The position numbers and the translations under genes were made by a program. Below are positions 45,019 through 53,428 of a stretch of DNA of 64,000 bases, piece by piece. The notes under the pieces were generated by a model. It was not told where the DNA came from. It did not search any database and worked only from the letters and a program-made list of their open reading frames with translations. This stretch comes from Phytoactinopolyspora alkaliphila. GTDB lineage: Bacteria > Actinomycetota > Actinomycetes > Jiangellales > Jiangellaceae. The stretch covers positions 186,001 through 250,000 of the forward strand of contig NZ_JAAGOB010000008.1 in the NCBI RefSeq assembly GCF_010550695.1. The letters run 5' to 3'. Within the stretch, counting starts at the first letter, position 1, and the number at the start of each line of letters is the position of its first letter.

Positions 45019-45137
45019 GCGCGAAGCACAATGATGAACCCAACAAGATGGTCGGCCAGGCGGGCAATGAACGCACCGCACGCAGGGGTAACCCATGCTC
45101 GCCGGGCACCTACGCGGGTCTGGACCTTCCACTCCAT

Positions 45138-45154
45138 GTGTACACGAGGTACAC
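45138..45154. promoter_or_regulatory. Operator of the toxin-antitoxin pair
   Basis: GTGTAC and GTACAC face each other across ACGAG. The right arm overlaps TACACT (45150-45155), a good -10 box that lies 6 bases before the antitoxin ATG. The antitoxin mRNA is thus probably leaderless, and the antitoxin-toxin complex bound here would cover the promoter, the usual autoregulation of Phd/YefM modules. Confidence 0.55.
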
Positions 45155-45161
45155 TTGCGGC

Positions 45162-45440
45162 ATGACGGCTGCAAGCAACGCCTCGGTGTCGTCGGTACGC
45201 GAGCTACGCGACAGCCTCGCCGACGTGATCGACCGCGCCCTACGCGACGAGATCACCGTCGTGCAACGCCGCGGCAAGGAGGTCGCCGCCGTGGTGCCCA
45301 TCGAGTACCTGCGCGAGTACCAGCGCCTGGAAGAGGAGCGGGTCGCGGCGATCCTCGACGAGCGCATGGCCGCCGTCCGGGAAGGCGAGGGTGTGCCGCT
45401 GGAAGACGTAATGGCTGAGACGCTGGCGCGCACCGAGTGA
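45162..45440 (+). CDS. Phd/YefM-type antitoxin
   Basis: The 92-residue protein has the Phd/YefM N-terminus: SSVRELRDSLADVIDRAL, then ITVVQRRGKEVAAVVPIEYLREYQRL, the strand-loop-strand that binds DNA as a dimer. The C-terminal helix (about 60-92, Glu-rich) would wrap the toxin. The start is ATG 45162; the longer frame from 45048 runs through the promoter and operator. It overlaps the toxin gene by 4 bp (GTGA), giving coupled translation. Confidence 0.88.
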   Translation: MTAASNASVSSVRELRDSLADVIDRALRDEITVVQRRGKEVAAVVPIEYLREYQRLEEERVAAILDERMAAVREGEGVPLEDVMAETLARTE

Positions 45441-45721
45441 CTGACGAGCCCGACGAGCCGGTCAAGTACCGCACGGTCTTTACGCCGGCCGCCCGCGACG
45501 ACCTGCGCAAGATCGACCGTGCCACCGCGCTGACGATCCTGCACAAGCTCACCGAACTGGAGACAGACCCGTACGGATTCGCCACCACCGAACTAGTCAG
45601 CCGCCCCGGCGTGCGCCGGCTGCGAATTGGGAACTACCGCGTGTTCTACACAGTGGAAAACGGCAAACTCACCATCTGGATACTCGCCATTGGCCATCGC
45701 TCCACCGTCTATGACAGCTGA
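45437..45721 (+). CDS. RelE/ParE-family toxin
   Basis: The 94-residue protein has the RelE/ParE fold order: YRTVFTPAARDDLRKID, a helix ATALTILHKLTEL, GVRRLRIGNYRVFYTVENGKLTIWILAIGHRSTVY. The Arg in RLRIGNYRVFY and the terminal His-Arg with Tyr are typical of RelE-like mRNA interferases. It likely cuts mRNA on the ribosome unless bound by the overlapping antitoxin. The pair lies between the two tRNA-Met fragments and may stabilise the inserted DNA. Confidence 0.88.
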   Translation: MTDEPDEPVKYRTVFTPAARDDLRKIDRATALTILHKLTELETDPYGFATTELVSRPGVRRLRIGNYRVFYTVENGKLTIWILAIGHRSTVYDS

Positions 45722-46230
45722 CGCGAGAGATTCCGATCTGCCCCCTCATCTGAGGGCAACCGCAGCGCGCTTGAAGGCCTCAGCTTCTCCGTTGAGCGTG
45801 GCGACGACGCCGAAGAACCGGACAATAACCTGGAGCGCCTGCGCCGCCATAAGCCCGCAGTCTCAGGTGTCACCGGATCCCCCCGTGGAGATCACCTACG
45901 CACGCGGCGACTCAACTCGCGGCCAGGGTGCCCATCGTGGGCTGCCTGCAAAGGTGTTGGCACGCGAGTAGGTCCTTGGAACGACACACCACTGCTCACA
46001 TGTGGCCGAGCCCAATCACGGCGCGCCGGCAAGGATATCGATATCGTCGCGTACCGCATGGAATCTCTTCTTGACCGTCGCACAGTGAGTCGGAGAGGCC
46101 GTGTCCGACCCACGGCGTCCTGCTGTAATCGCGGCTCCTGGTAAGACGCGACGAGATGCAAGGGATTCGGGCACTTACGCTCGCAGCCAAGCTGCGTTTT
46201 CATTGGTTAGCACTGCGTTCGCTGTATACG
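45722..46230. other. Gene-free stretch after the toxin gene
   Basis: About 500 bp between the toxin stop and the second tRNA-Met fragment. I find no gene and no tRNA 5' half. Frames that cross it turn into the T-arm sequence and are artefacts. Confidence 0.45.
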
Positions 46231-46275
46231 CACTCATAATCCCTTGGCCGTGGGTTCGAGTCCCACCCGCCCCAC
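46231..46275 (+). repeat. tRNA-Met 3'-end fragment, att-like repeat copy 2
   Basis: Identical over 45 bases to 44719-44763; here the next bases complete an encoded CCA end (CCCCACCA). Again only the 3' half of the tRNA is present. An integrase N-terminus remnant follows about 110 bp downstream. The two copies bracket 1.5 kb with the toxin-antitoxin pair, so this is either a small satellite insertion or two elements that entered one tRNA gene in succession. Confidence 0.75.
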
Positions 46276-46384
46276 CACCCGTGAGCTGCACATATGGACG
46301 AGCAGATCCACAAGAGGCCCGTCGTCGCATGGTCCATGGCATGAGCTGCGCGCTGTTGTTCGCCCGCACGAACGGATGGCCGCA

Positions 46385-46497
46385 CTCGCAACGACATCGA
46401 GGAGCTGCCGAGCGGCGGCTATCGCGTGCGGGTCTATGCCGGCTTGGGCCCCTTTAATCAAGCAGCCGGCACCATCTCCGCAAGACAGTGCCGACTG
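46385..46497 (+). pseudogene. Tyrosine integrase N-terminal remnant
   Basis: The plus strand reads DIEELPSGGYRVRVYAGLGP from about 46393. ELPSG(S/G)xRVRVYAG is the opening of many actinobacterial tRNA-targeting tyrosine integrases. After about 20 residues the similarity stops at the edge of the IS256 remnant, so the integrase was cut by that insertion or by deletion. Its place right after an att-like repeat supports the reading of this area as an element boundary. Confidence 0.5.
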
Positions 46498-46962
46498 GCC
46501 CCCGGGTCAAGTCCCCGGTAGTGGTGTAGCGCGGTGTCCTTCGGTTTGGTGTTAGGCGCTGAGTTCGAGGGGGGTTTCGGTGCTCACCTCCGCCTCGGTG
46601 TTGGGGACGAGGGTGAGGCGGCTTTTGGTGAGGATGTCGAGGCCGAGGTAGCGGCGTCCTTCGGCCCACTCGCCGGTCTGTTCGGCGAGGACAGCGCCGA
46701 CGAGCCGGACGATCGCGTCGCGGTTGGGGACGATGCCGACGCTGTCGGTGCGGCGACGGATCTCCCGGTTGAGGCGCTCGTTGGGGTGGTTCGAACAGAT
46801 CTGTGACCACAGCCCGTCGGGGAAGGCGGTGAACGCGAGGATGTCGGCGCGGGCGGTATCGAGGTGCTCGAATGGGTCGGGCAGCTTGTCCTGGACGTAG
46901 TCGAGGAGCCGGTCGAACTGGGTGTGCGGCAGCGCTGCCAGCTTGCACGGAGGGCTTGTCAC
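46498..46962 (-). mobile_element. IS256-family element, right-end remnant with transposase C-terminus
   Basis: On the minus strand 46552-46962 encodes the last 136 residues of an IS256-type transposase: ARADILAFTAFPDGLW, QICSNHPNERLNREIRRRTD, then VRLVGAVLAEQTGEWAEGRRYLGLD. The region 46498-46530 (GGGTCAAGTCCCCGGTAG, GGTGTAGC) looks like the terminal repeat of this family. The N-terminal two thirds, including most DDE residues, are gone. It abuts the promoter of the ROK regulator and was probably the last insertion at this junction. Confidence 0.75.
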
Positions 46963-46987
46963 CTTACTTTGTTTGGCGTACGATCAA

Positions 46988-47010
46988 CTTCGTTCTCGTA
47001 CCGAACGAAG
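46988..47010. promoter_or_regulatory. Inverted repeat upstream of the ROK regulator
   Basis: CTTCGTTC and GAACGAAG form a perfect 8-bp inverted repeat with 7 bases between, ending 8 bases before the ATG of the regulator gene. Its size and place fit the operator of the ROK protein, which would repress its own operon until the sugar ligand binds. Repeats of this kind are expected for ROK regulators. Confidence 0.5.
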
Positions 47011-47018
47011 GTAGTCAG

Positions 47019-48248
47019 ATGACCAAGCCCATGGCCTCGAACGCAGACTCGTTCAAGTCCGACAGCGGCGCGATCGCCAGCGCGGCCGCTGTTGTCGCCG
47101 CTATCCGGCCGCTGCCTGACGGCGCATCTCGCGCGGAGGTCGGTTCGACAACTGGCTTGAGCAAGGCCGTGATTTCGGAACGGGTACGCGCCCTCGTCGA
47201 TGCTGGTCTGCTTCAGGAGGCTGGTGAGTTCGGCAGTAGCGGTGGCCGACGGGCAACCCGCATTCGCCTCCGGCCTGACCGGGTGGTCTTCGCCGCGGAG
47301 ATCGCCATGACTCACGTGCGGGCCGCGGTTGTCAACCTCGGTGGGGAGATCCTGGCTGACGGCAAATTGTCTATATCCATGCGCGAAGGCCCTGACATCG
47401 TCCTTCACGAGCTCGAACAGCTGATGGACCGAGAGCTCGCCCGGGCTCGAGAGAGGTTCGGCGACGGCTTAGTGCTGTGTGGCACCGGTGTCGGCATCGC
47501 GGGACCGGTGGAGTTCACCACCGGACGGACCGTCCACCCGCCAGTTCATCCCGATTGGCATGACCAGCCCGTCCGTGATCGCCTCGCGATCCGTTTCGGC
47601 GTTCCCGCCTGGGCCGACAATGAGGTCAATCTCATGGCGCTCGCCGAGCAGAGTCTCGGCGCAGGCATCGGAGTCGCGGACTCGCTCGTCGTTAAGATCG
47701 GCTCGTGGGTCGGAGCTGGCCTAATCTCGAACGGACGGCTGCATCGCGGCGCCCAAGGAAGCGCCGGTAGCCTCGCCACCACGGCCGGCGGCGACGACAT
47801 CGCCGCGCGCGCCGAGCTCATCGCGCTGAGCGGCCAGAGTCAGGCCTTAGCCCGCGCCGCCCGAGATCGCCCTATCACCGCACAAGTGGTAGCCGAACTG
47901 GCGCAACTCGGGGACCGGGACTGCCGCACGATCATCGACGACGCGGCCCTGGACATCGGCTCGCTCGTCTCCGTCATCGTCGACTTCTTCAATCCCGCGT
48001 TGTTGGTCGTAACAGGCGGCGTCACGAGCGGCGGTGGCGAGTTTCTGGCCCGGATCCGGGAGACGATCTACCGCAAGTCACTGGCCCTGGCTACCCGCGA
48101 TCTACGTATTGTGCCTTCGGAGCTGGGCGCTGACGCCGCTGTCCGCGGCGCCGCCGTGATGGCCGTGGACGAACTCACCACTCCGGCCATGTTGGCTGAC
48201 ACGCTGGGACGCCTCGCTAGGGCCGTCGCCCCGGGGCGGGTCAAATGA
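47019..48248 (+). CDS. ROK-family transcriptional regulator
   Basis: I chose ATG 47019; the longer frame from 46872 runs through the IS remnant. The 409-residue protein has an N-terminal winged helix (about 30-80, SRAEVGSTTGLSKAVISERVRALVDAGLL) and a ROK domain with VVNLGGEI, CGTGVGIAGPV and the later LLVVTGGVTSGGGEF. The zinc motif CxCGxxGC and the sugar-contacting GE.GH segment of typical ROK proteins are replaced by HRGAQGSAGSLATTAGG, so ligand binding must differ. It overlaps the next gene by 4 bp and heads the sugar operon 47.0-55.9 kb. Confidence 0.85.
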   Translation: MTKPMASNADSFKSDSGAIASAAAVVAAIRPLPDGASRAEVGSTTGLSKAVISERVRALVDAGLLQEAGEFGSSGGRRATRIRLRPDRVVFAAEIAMTHVRAAVVNLGGEILADGKLSISMREGPDIVLHELEQLMDRELARARERFGDGLVLCGTGVGIAGPVEFTTGRTVHPPVHPDWHDQPVRDRLAIRFGVPAWADNEVNLMALAEQSLGAGIGVADSLVVKIGSWVGAGLISNGRLHRGAQGSAGSLATTAGGDDIAARAELIALSGQSQALARAARDRPITAQVVAELAQLGDRDCRTIIDDAALDIGSLVSVIVDFFNPALLVVTGGVTSGGGEFLARIRETIYRKSLALATRDLRIVPSELGADAAVRGAAVMAVDELTTPAMLADTLGRLARAVAPGRVK

Positions 48249-49312
48249 TCCGGGTCGGCGTCGTCGGCGGCAGCGGCGTGGGCGCCGCCCATGTCGCCGC
48301 CCTGCGGATGGTTGATGGCGTTCGTGTCGAGGCGGTGACAGGCTCGACGCAACAGTCCGCCGAACGTGCCGCACGATCCCTCGACGTCCCGGCGTCCTTC
48401 GTCGACGCAAGACACATGATTGAGTCAGGGCTCGTCGACGCCGTCCACATCTGTACCCCGAACCACCTGCACGGCGAGGCAGTTCGAGGCGCGCTCTCCA
48501 ACAGTCTTCATGTCGTCTGTGAGAAGCCCCTTACCAGCGCAGCGGCACAGGCCGTAGAGCTCGAAGCGGTTGCGAAGGTTTCGACGGCGTCGTCGACTGT
48601 GTGCTACCAGTACCGCTACTCACCGCTGATCGCGGAGTTCACTGACTTCGTGGCAACCGGGAAGCTGGGATCTGTCCACTCCATCCGTGCCGCCTACCTA
48701 CAGAACTGGCAGCTCGGCGGTGCCGCCTCCTGGCGAGACGATGCTGCCAGAGCGGGAGCGTCCCGAGTCCTGGCGGATATCGGCACGCACCTTATGGACC
48801 TGGTGGAGACCGTTAGCGGCGAGCCGATGGCCAGCCTGAACGCCGACTTCCTCACCGACCGAGATGGACGTCCTCGCGGCCGGGACGACGCCGCAGTGGC
48901 CATGGCCCGCCTGGATAGTGGCGCACTCGTGGCGATAACGGCGTCCCAGGTCTCACCGGGACACATGAACACGATCATCATCGAGGTGGACGGCGATGAC
49001 GGCACCATCCGATGGGAGCTGAGCGACCGCGAGACCCTCGAACTCGTCCACGCTGCCGACGCCCGCCCGCTCCGCCTCAACCGACACGCGAACCCCCATG
49101 TCGTCAGCCGTGTCTGGCGGGCACGCCTGGACCCAGATGAAAGACTCGGCGCGCTTTTCCGAGCGTTCTATGAACCACTGCTCGGGCGTGCCGAGCACAG
49201 GTCCGTCCCGCTACCCGGTTTCCACGAAGCGGCCCGGCATGTCCGGCTCATCGAGTCGGCAGCCGCCGGCCTGACATCCCTTTCCACTCCCGAGGAACTC
49301 GCCGCCGGGTGA
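48245..49312 (+). CDS. Gfo/Idh/MocA-family dehydrogenase
   Basis: The 355-residue protein has the Rossmann start MIRVGVVGGSGVGAAHVAAL, CTPNHLHGEAV and the CEKPL motif (Lys94) of the family, then the C-terminal open sheet (GGAASWRDDAARAGASRVLADIGTHLMDL with the Asp/His active-site region). It should oxidise or reduce a sugar, inositol or sugar acid with NAD(P). It sits between the regulator and the sugar-binding protein, so its substrate is probably the imported compound or its product. Overlaps the regulator gene by 4 bp. Confidence 0.88.
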   Translation: MIRVGVVGGSGVGAAHVAALRMVDGVRVEAVTGSTQQSAERAARSLDVPASFVDARHMIESGLVDAVHICTPNHLHGEAVRGALSNSLHVVCEKPLTSAAAQAVELEAVAKVSTASSTVCYQYRYSPLIAEFTDFVATGKLGSVHSIRAAYLQNWQLGGAASWRDDAARAGASRVLADIGTHLMDLVETVSGEPMASLNADFLTDRDGRPRGRDDAAVAMARLDSGALVAITASQVSPGHMNTIIIEVDGDDGTIRWELSDRETLELVHAADARPLRLNRHANPHVVSRVWRARLDPDERLGALFRAFYEPLLGRAEHRSVPLPGFHEAARHVRLIESAAAGLTSLSTPEELAAG

Positions 49313-49357
49313 CACCGGTCGTCCACACGCATCCACAAACTCACCCAGGAGGTAATG

Positions 49358-50716
49358 ATGCACCTCAGGCCCACCTTGCTTGCGGGAAGGCCCCGCCGCG
49401 GGATCCTCGCGCTCGCCGGTCCAGCCGCGGTCCTCGGGGCGGTCTCCCTCACCGCGTGTGTCGGCGGTGTGGAGCCGTCAGGCGACACGAGCGTCCCTCT
49501 CGGCGAGGACGCGACGCTGACCGTCGTCAGCCAGTTCGGCGACAACGCCGCCCTCCAGCCGGTACTGCAGGAGATCAGCGGCCTTTGGGAGCAGGGCCAC
49601 CCCGAGGTCAACGTCGACATCCAGTTCTTGTCGGCGGAGGACCAGCAGAAGACGCTGCCGACGTCGCTGTCCTCAGGGTCCGGCCCAGACGTCTTCGACT
49701 ATGACGCGGCCGAAGGTGCCCTGGGCGTGCTAGCCGCGAACGGACTCGTCCGCCCACTCGACGAGTACGCGGGCGAATATGGCTGGCTCGACCGGCTGCC
49801 CGAGTCGATGATCGAGCGCATCACATACGACGGTGCCTTCTACGCGGTACCCCGATCCAGTGAGGCCGTCGGCCTCTTCTACAACGCGGATATCCTCACC
49901 GACCACGGCATTGCCGAACCGGACGACTACGCCAGCTTCATCGCCGCGGCCGATGCCCTCAGGGACGCGGATATCACGCCGGTCGCCTTCGGCAACAAAG
50001 ACCAGTGGCCGTCCTCGCATCTAGTCGGTGCGGCGATCCACGCGCTCGTCCCGGTCGACGAGATCAACGCTTTCGAGTCCCTCGACGCCGAGGGCCACTG
50101 GTCGGCGACGCAGGTGCGCGAGGCATTCGAAATCACCTACGGGTGGGTGGAGAGCGGTTATCTCACGCCCAACTTCAATGGGGTCAGCTTCGACGACGCC
50201 TTTAAAAGCTTCATGAACGGCGAGGCCGGCATGTTCATCGAGGGGACCGGTGTGACGCCGGACCTCATCGCCAACACGCCGGCCGGAGAGATCCGCTTCA
50301 TCTCGTTCCCGATGATCGACGAGAAGCTCGAGCAGCAGGCCCAGGGCGGCGTCGGCGGATCCTGGGCGATCTCGTCCTCCTCGCCGGTCGCCGACATCGC
50401 CGCCGACTGGATCGACTTCGTCCACTTCTCCGAAGAGGCCGAGCGGATCTGGCTCGAAGCGGGGGTCCTGCCAACCACCGACTATTCCACAGACGGTGTG
50501 GAATTGGCGCCGCTGCTGCGGGAGAGCGTCGAGGTCGTGCAGGATGCACTCGACGGCGGCGGGCTGGGTCAGTGGACGGGGTACACGTCCAGCCCGCTGG
50601 TCACAGACGCTTGGAACGGCGGCGGCCAGCGCTTCCTAGCGGGCGAGATCGACGCGGACGCCTTCACTGCCTCCCTCGACGAGGCATTGGACGAGGCGAG
50701 GAACTCGACGTCGTGA
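49358..50716 (+). CDS. ABC transporter sugar-binding lipoprotein
   Basis: AGGAGG at 49347-49352 best fits the second ATG at 49358; the 452-residue protein has a lipoprotein signal (VLGAVSLTAC) and a family 1 solute-binding fold: ATLTVVSQFGDN, SLSSGSGPDVFDYD, AVPRSSEAVGLFYNADIL, FKSFMNGEAGMFIEGT. It is anchored outside the membrane and delivers a carbohydrate to the two permeases encoded next. No ATPase gene is present, so a shared MsiK-like ATPase elsewhere must power import, normal for actinobacterial sugar ABC systems. Confidence 0.9.
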   Translation: MHLRPTLLAGRPRRGILALAGPAAVLGAVSLTACVGGVEPSGDTSVPLGEDATLTVVSQFGDNAALQPVLQEISGLWEQGHPEVNVDIQFLSAEDQQKTLPTSLSSGSGPDVFDYDAAEGALGVLAANGLVRPLDEYAGEYGWLDRLPESMIERITYDGAFYAVPRSSEAVGLFYNADILTDHGIAEPDDYASFIAAADALRDADITPVAFGNKDQWPSSHLVGAAIHALVPVDEINAFESLDAEGHWSATQVREAFEITYGWVESGYLTPNFNGVSFDDAFKSFMNGEAGMFIEGTGVTPDLIANTPAGEIRFISFPMIDEKLEQQAQGGVGGSWAISSSSPVADIAADWIDFVHFSEEAERIWLEAGVLPTTDYSTDGVELAPLLRESVEVVQDALDGGGLGQWTGYTSSPLVTDAWNGGGQRFLAGEIDADAFTASLDEALDEARNSTS

Positions 50717-51651
50717 CCACCACCGCGACCAGGCCGCGTACCCCCGGCGCAGGCACGCCAACGAGAATGTCATCGCGCCGCGGCGGCGCCCGAGGCGGGC
50801 GGCGAGGCTACTGGCTCGTTGTCCCCGCACTCACGCTCTACACCGCGTTCCTGTTGTGGCCGATCGGGCAGACGGCATGGCTGAGCCTCACCGACTGGAA
50901 TGGGTTGACCGCCTCGCCCACCTGGGTCGGCATGGAGAATTACCGGCGCCTGGCCGGCGACGCGCGCTTCTTCGCCTCGCTCGGTAACAACCTTCTCTGG
51001 GTGGTAGGGAGCTGGCTCGCGCAGGGCCTCGGGCTGCTACTGGCGGCGATGCTGTCAGTCTCGTGGATCCGCGGGCGCACCCTGTTCCGAACACTTTTCT
51101 TCATTCCGGCGACGATGGCCCTGGTCATCGTCGGCATCGCGTGGGACCAGATCTACCAGCCGAACACCGGCCTGCTCAACGCGGCCCTCGACGCGATCGG
51201 CCTCGAGATCCTCACTCGCGGCTGGCTCTCGGACTCCGGCACTGCGATGGGCGCCGTCATCGCGACCGCAAACTGGACGTACTACGGCTTCGCCATGGTG
51301 ATTCTGCTCGGTGGCATGCAGGCCATCGACCCGCATCTCTATGAGGCGGCGTCGCTGGACGGCGCGAGCGCGTGGCAGCGCTTCCGGCACGTCACCGTCC
51401 CCGGTATCCGCAACCAGATCACCCTGCTCGTGGTCGTGTCCTTCATCAACACGCTCAAGACGTTCGATCTTGTGTACGTAATGACCAGCGGCGGACCCGG
51501 CCACGCCACCGAGGTGGTCGCCTACTACATCTACGCCCTCGCGTTCGTCACCGGCCGGCCCGGCTACGCCGCGGCGGCGGCCGTCGTGCTCACCGTAATC
51601 ATCCTCATCATCACCGCGATCTTCCTCCGAGTCCGCGAACGGGAGCGCTGA
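50713..51651 (+). CDS. ABC sugar permease, MalF-like
   Basis: GTG 50713 overlaps the binding-protein stop; the 312-residue protein has a basic, Arg/Gly-rich start, six membrane helices and the EAA loop YEAASLDGASAWQRFRHVTVPGI at about 214-236. The GGPGHATEVVAYYIY segment near the end is typical of MalF/UgpA-type permeases. It pairs with the next gene. Confidence 0.9.
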   Translation: MTTTATRPRTPGAGTPTRMSSRRGGARGGRRGYWLVVPALTLYTAFLLWPIGQTAWLSLTDWNGLTASPTWVGMENYRRLAGDARFFASLGNNLLWVVGSWLAQGLGLLLAAMLSVSWIRGRTLFRTLFFIPATMALVIVGIAWDQIYQPNTGLLNAALDAIGLEILTRGWLSDSGTAMGAVIATANWTYYGFAMVILLGGMQAIDPHLYEAASLDGASAWQRFRHVTVPGIRNQITLLVVVSFINTLKTFDLVYVMTSGGPGHATEVVAYYIYALAFVTGRPGYAAAAAVVLTVIILIITAIFLRVRERER

Positions 51652-52472
51652 TGACTCGCGCGCTGGAACGGATGAGTGCCTACACAGCGCTCATCGTCAT
51701 GGCAATGATCTCTGTGATACCGCTGTTGTGGATCTGGGTGCAGTCGCTACGCACATCCGCGGCAACGGCGGCCAATCCGTTCGGACTCGAATGGCCGCTG
51801 CAGGTCGGCAACTACGCGACCGCGTGGAACGCCGGGCGGTTCGCCGACTATCTAATGAACAGCACCATCGTCGCCGTCGGCACCGTAACCCTGGTGGTGG
51901 CGGTGGCATTCCCAGCCGCCTATGCCCTCGGCACGCTCGATCTGCGCTGGGCCAACGGCATGTTCATGCTGTTCCTGCTCGGACTCATGATCCCTATCTG
52001 GTCGATCGTGATTCCGCTCTTCTATCAGATGCGATCTCTCGGACTGATCAACACCCTGATCGGTGCGATCCTCATCGAAGCCGCGCTCGGGCTTCCATTC
52101 GCGATCTTCCTGCTCCGCGCCAACCTCCGCGGGTTGCCCCGTGAACTCCTGGAGGCAGGGCGGATCGACGGCGGCGGCGACCTGCGCCTCATGTGGTCGG
52201 TGGTACGGCCCCTCGCCGCGCCGGCGCTTGGGGCGATCGTCGTCTTCCAGTTCATGATGTCGTGGAACGAGCTCATTGTCCCGCTGTTCTTCCTCCAGAC
52301 CGACGACGTGCGCACACTTCCCATCGGCCTGACGTTCTTTCAAGGTCGATTCACAACTGACACGGCCGTCCTCGCGGCGGGCACCACCCTGGCGTCCCTC
52401 CCGGTCGTCGTCGTCTACATGATCTTCAACCGGCAGTTCGTCGCCGGACTCACCGCAGGAGCTACGAAATGA
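51651..52472 (+). CDS. ABC sugar permease, MalG-like
   Basis: ATG 51651 overlaps the previous stop by one base. The 273-residue protein has six membrane helices and the EAA loop (LLEAGRIDGGGDLRLMWSVVRPLAAPAL, about 165-192), the SWNELIVPLFFLQ segment and the GLTFFQGRF loop of MalG/UgpE permeases. It forms the heteromeric channel with the preceding gene product. Confidence 0.9.
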   Translation: MTRALERMSAYTALIVMAMISVIPLLWIWVQSLRTSAATAANPFGLEWPLQVGNYATAWNAGRFADYLMNSTIVAVGTVTLVVAVAFPAAYALGTLDLRWANGMFMLFLLGLMIPIWSIVIPLFYQMRSLGLINTLIGAILIEAALGLPFAIFLLRANLRGLPRELLEAGRIDGGGDLRLMWSVVRPLAAPALGAIVVFQFMMSWNELIVPLFFLQTDDVRTLPIGLTFFQGRFTTDTAVLAAGTTLASLPVVVVYMIFNRQFVAGLTAGATK

Positions 52473-53428
52473 AGGCACGCAGCTACCACATCACCGCGCC
52501 GAGCCGGGGACAGCTCATCGAACACGAGATCAGGGATCCTGGCCCCGGACAGCTGCTCCTGCGGGTGCTGAGCAACGGCGTCTGCGCGAGCGACCTGCCA
52601 ACCTGGACCCAGGCGTCCCGCACCACTCCCCTCCTACTCGGCCACGAACCCGTCGGCGAGGTCATCGCCACCGGCCCCGGTGTCCAGGTCCCGCTCGGCA
52701 CCCTTGTGGGCGGACGGATCTTTCCGTCATATGCCGAGGTCGCCGTCGCCGACTTCGAGGATGTCGTCGTCATCCCACCCGGGATCGACCCGGCGGCGGT
52801 CCTTCCGGAGCCGCTTGGCTGCGTCGCCGAAGGCCTGCGGCGCACCCCAGTGCCGCTCGGGGCCCACGTGGCGGTGATCGGCCTCGGTTTCATGGGTCTC
52901 GTCATGCTTCAACTTCTCCGCAACGCCGGGGTCGCGTCCCTGATGGCGATCGATCCCCGTGCCGACGCCCGGGACGCCGCGATCGCCAGTGGGGCGGACG
53001 ATGCCCGCCCCGCGGATCAGCTGTCAGTCACCTCTTTCGTAGACGAGGACTCTCCGCCCGACCATGGGTTCGACGTGGTGGTGGAGGCGTCGGGCTCACA
53101 GCCCGGACTCGACCTGGCCACCCGTCTCGTCCGGCCACACGGTGCGCTGTCGATCCTCGGCTTCCACCAAACCAACCGGCAGATCGACCTGCGCACCTGG
53201 AACTGGAAGGCGTTGGATGTCGTCAACGCGCACGTCCGCGACCGGGCGTTGCTCAAGGCGAGCACCGTCGCCGCTCTCGAGCTGCAGGCGGCCGGACGCA
53301 TCGACCCGGGGCGGCTCATCACCCATCGGTTTCCGATGGAGAGCGTCGACGAGGCATTCGCCGCGCTCGCGTCCAAGCCGGCGGGCTTCATCAAGGCAGT
53401 CATCGACATCGGGTCGCCGTCGGCATGA
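52469..53428 (+). CDS. Zinc-type medium-chain dehydrogenase, short form
   Basis: The 319-residue protein has the MDR fold with catalytic-zinc candidates Cys39 in NGVCASDLP and His59-Glu60 in LLLGHEPVGEV, a Rossmann VAVIGLGFMGLVMLQLL, and LGCVAEGLRR. The four-Cys structural zinc lobe is missing, making it about 30 residues shorter than standard sorbitol/threonine dehydrogenases. It would oxidise a sugar or polyol hydroxyl. It overlaps both neighbours by 4 bp. Confidence 0.85.
   Translation: MKARSYHITAPSRGQLIEHEIRDPGPGQLLLRVLSNGVCASDLPTWTQASRTTPLLLGHEPVGEVIATGPGVQVPLGTLVGGRIFPSYAEVAVADFEDVVVIPPGIDPAAVLPEPLGCVAEGLRRTPVPLGAHVAVIGLGFMGLVMLQLLRNAGVASLMAIDPRADARDAAIASGADDARPADQLSVTSFVDEDSPPDHGFDVVVEASGSQPGLDLATRLVRPHGALSILGFHQTNRQIDLRTWNWKALDVVNAHVRDRALLKASTVAALELQAAGRIDPGRLITHRFPMESVDEAFAALASKPAGFIKAVIDIGSPSA

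Noticed and set aside
44719-46275. Two functional tRNA-Met genes
   Set aside because: Both copies lack the acceptor 5' strand, D arm and 5' anticodon stem, so neither can fold as a tRNA.
46101-46457. Frames with GGTRTHGQGI or PWPWVRVPPAPP near the tRNA fragments
   Set aside because: These strings are the usual artefact of translating a tRNA T arm and acceptor; no gene is there.
46872-47018. Extended N-terminus of the ROK regulator
   Set aside because: It reads through the IS256 remnant and across the inverted repeat; ATG 47019 gives the normal family start.
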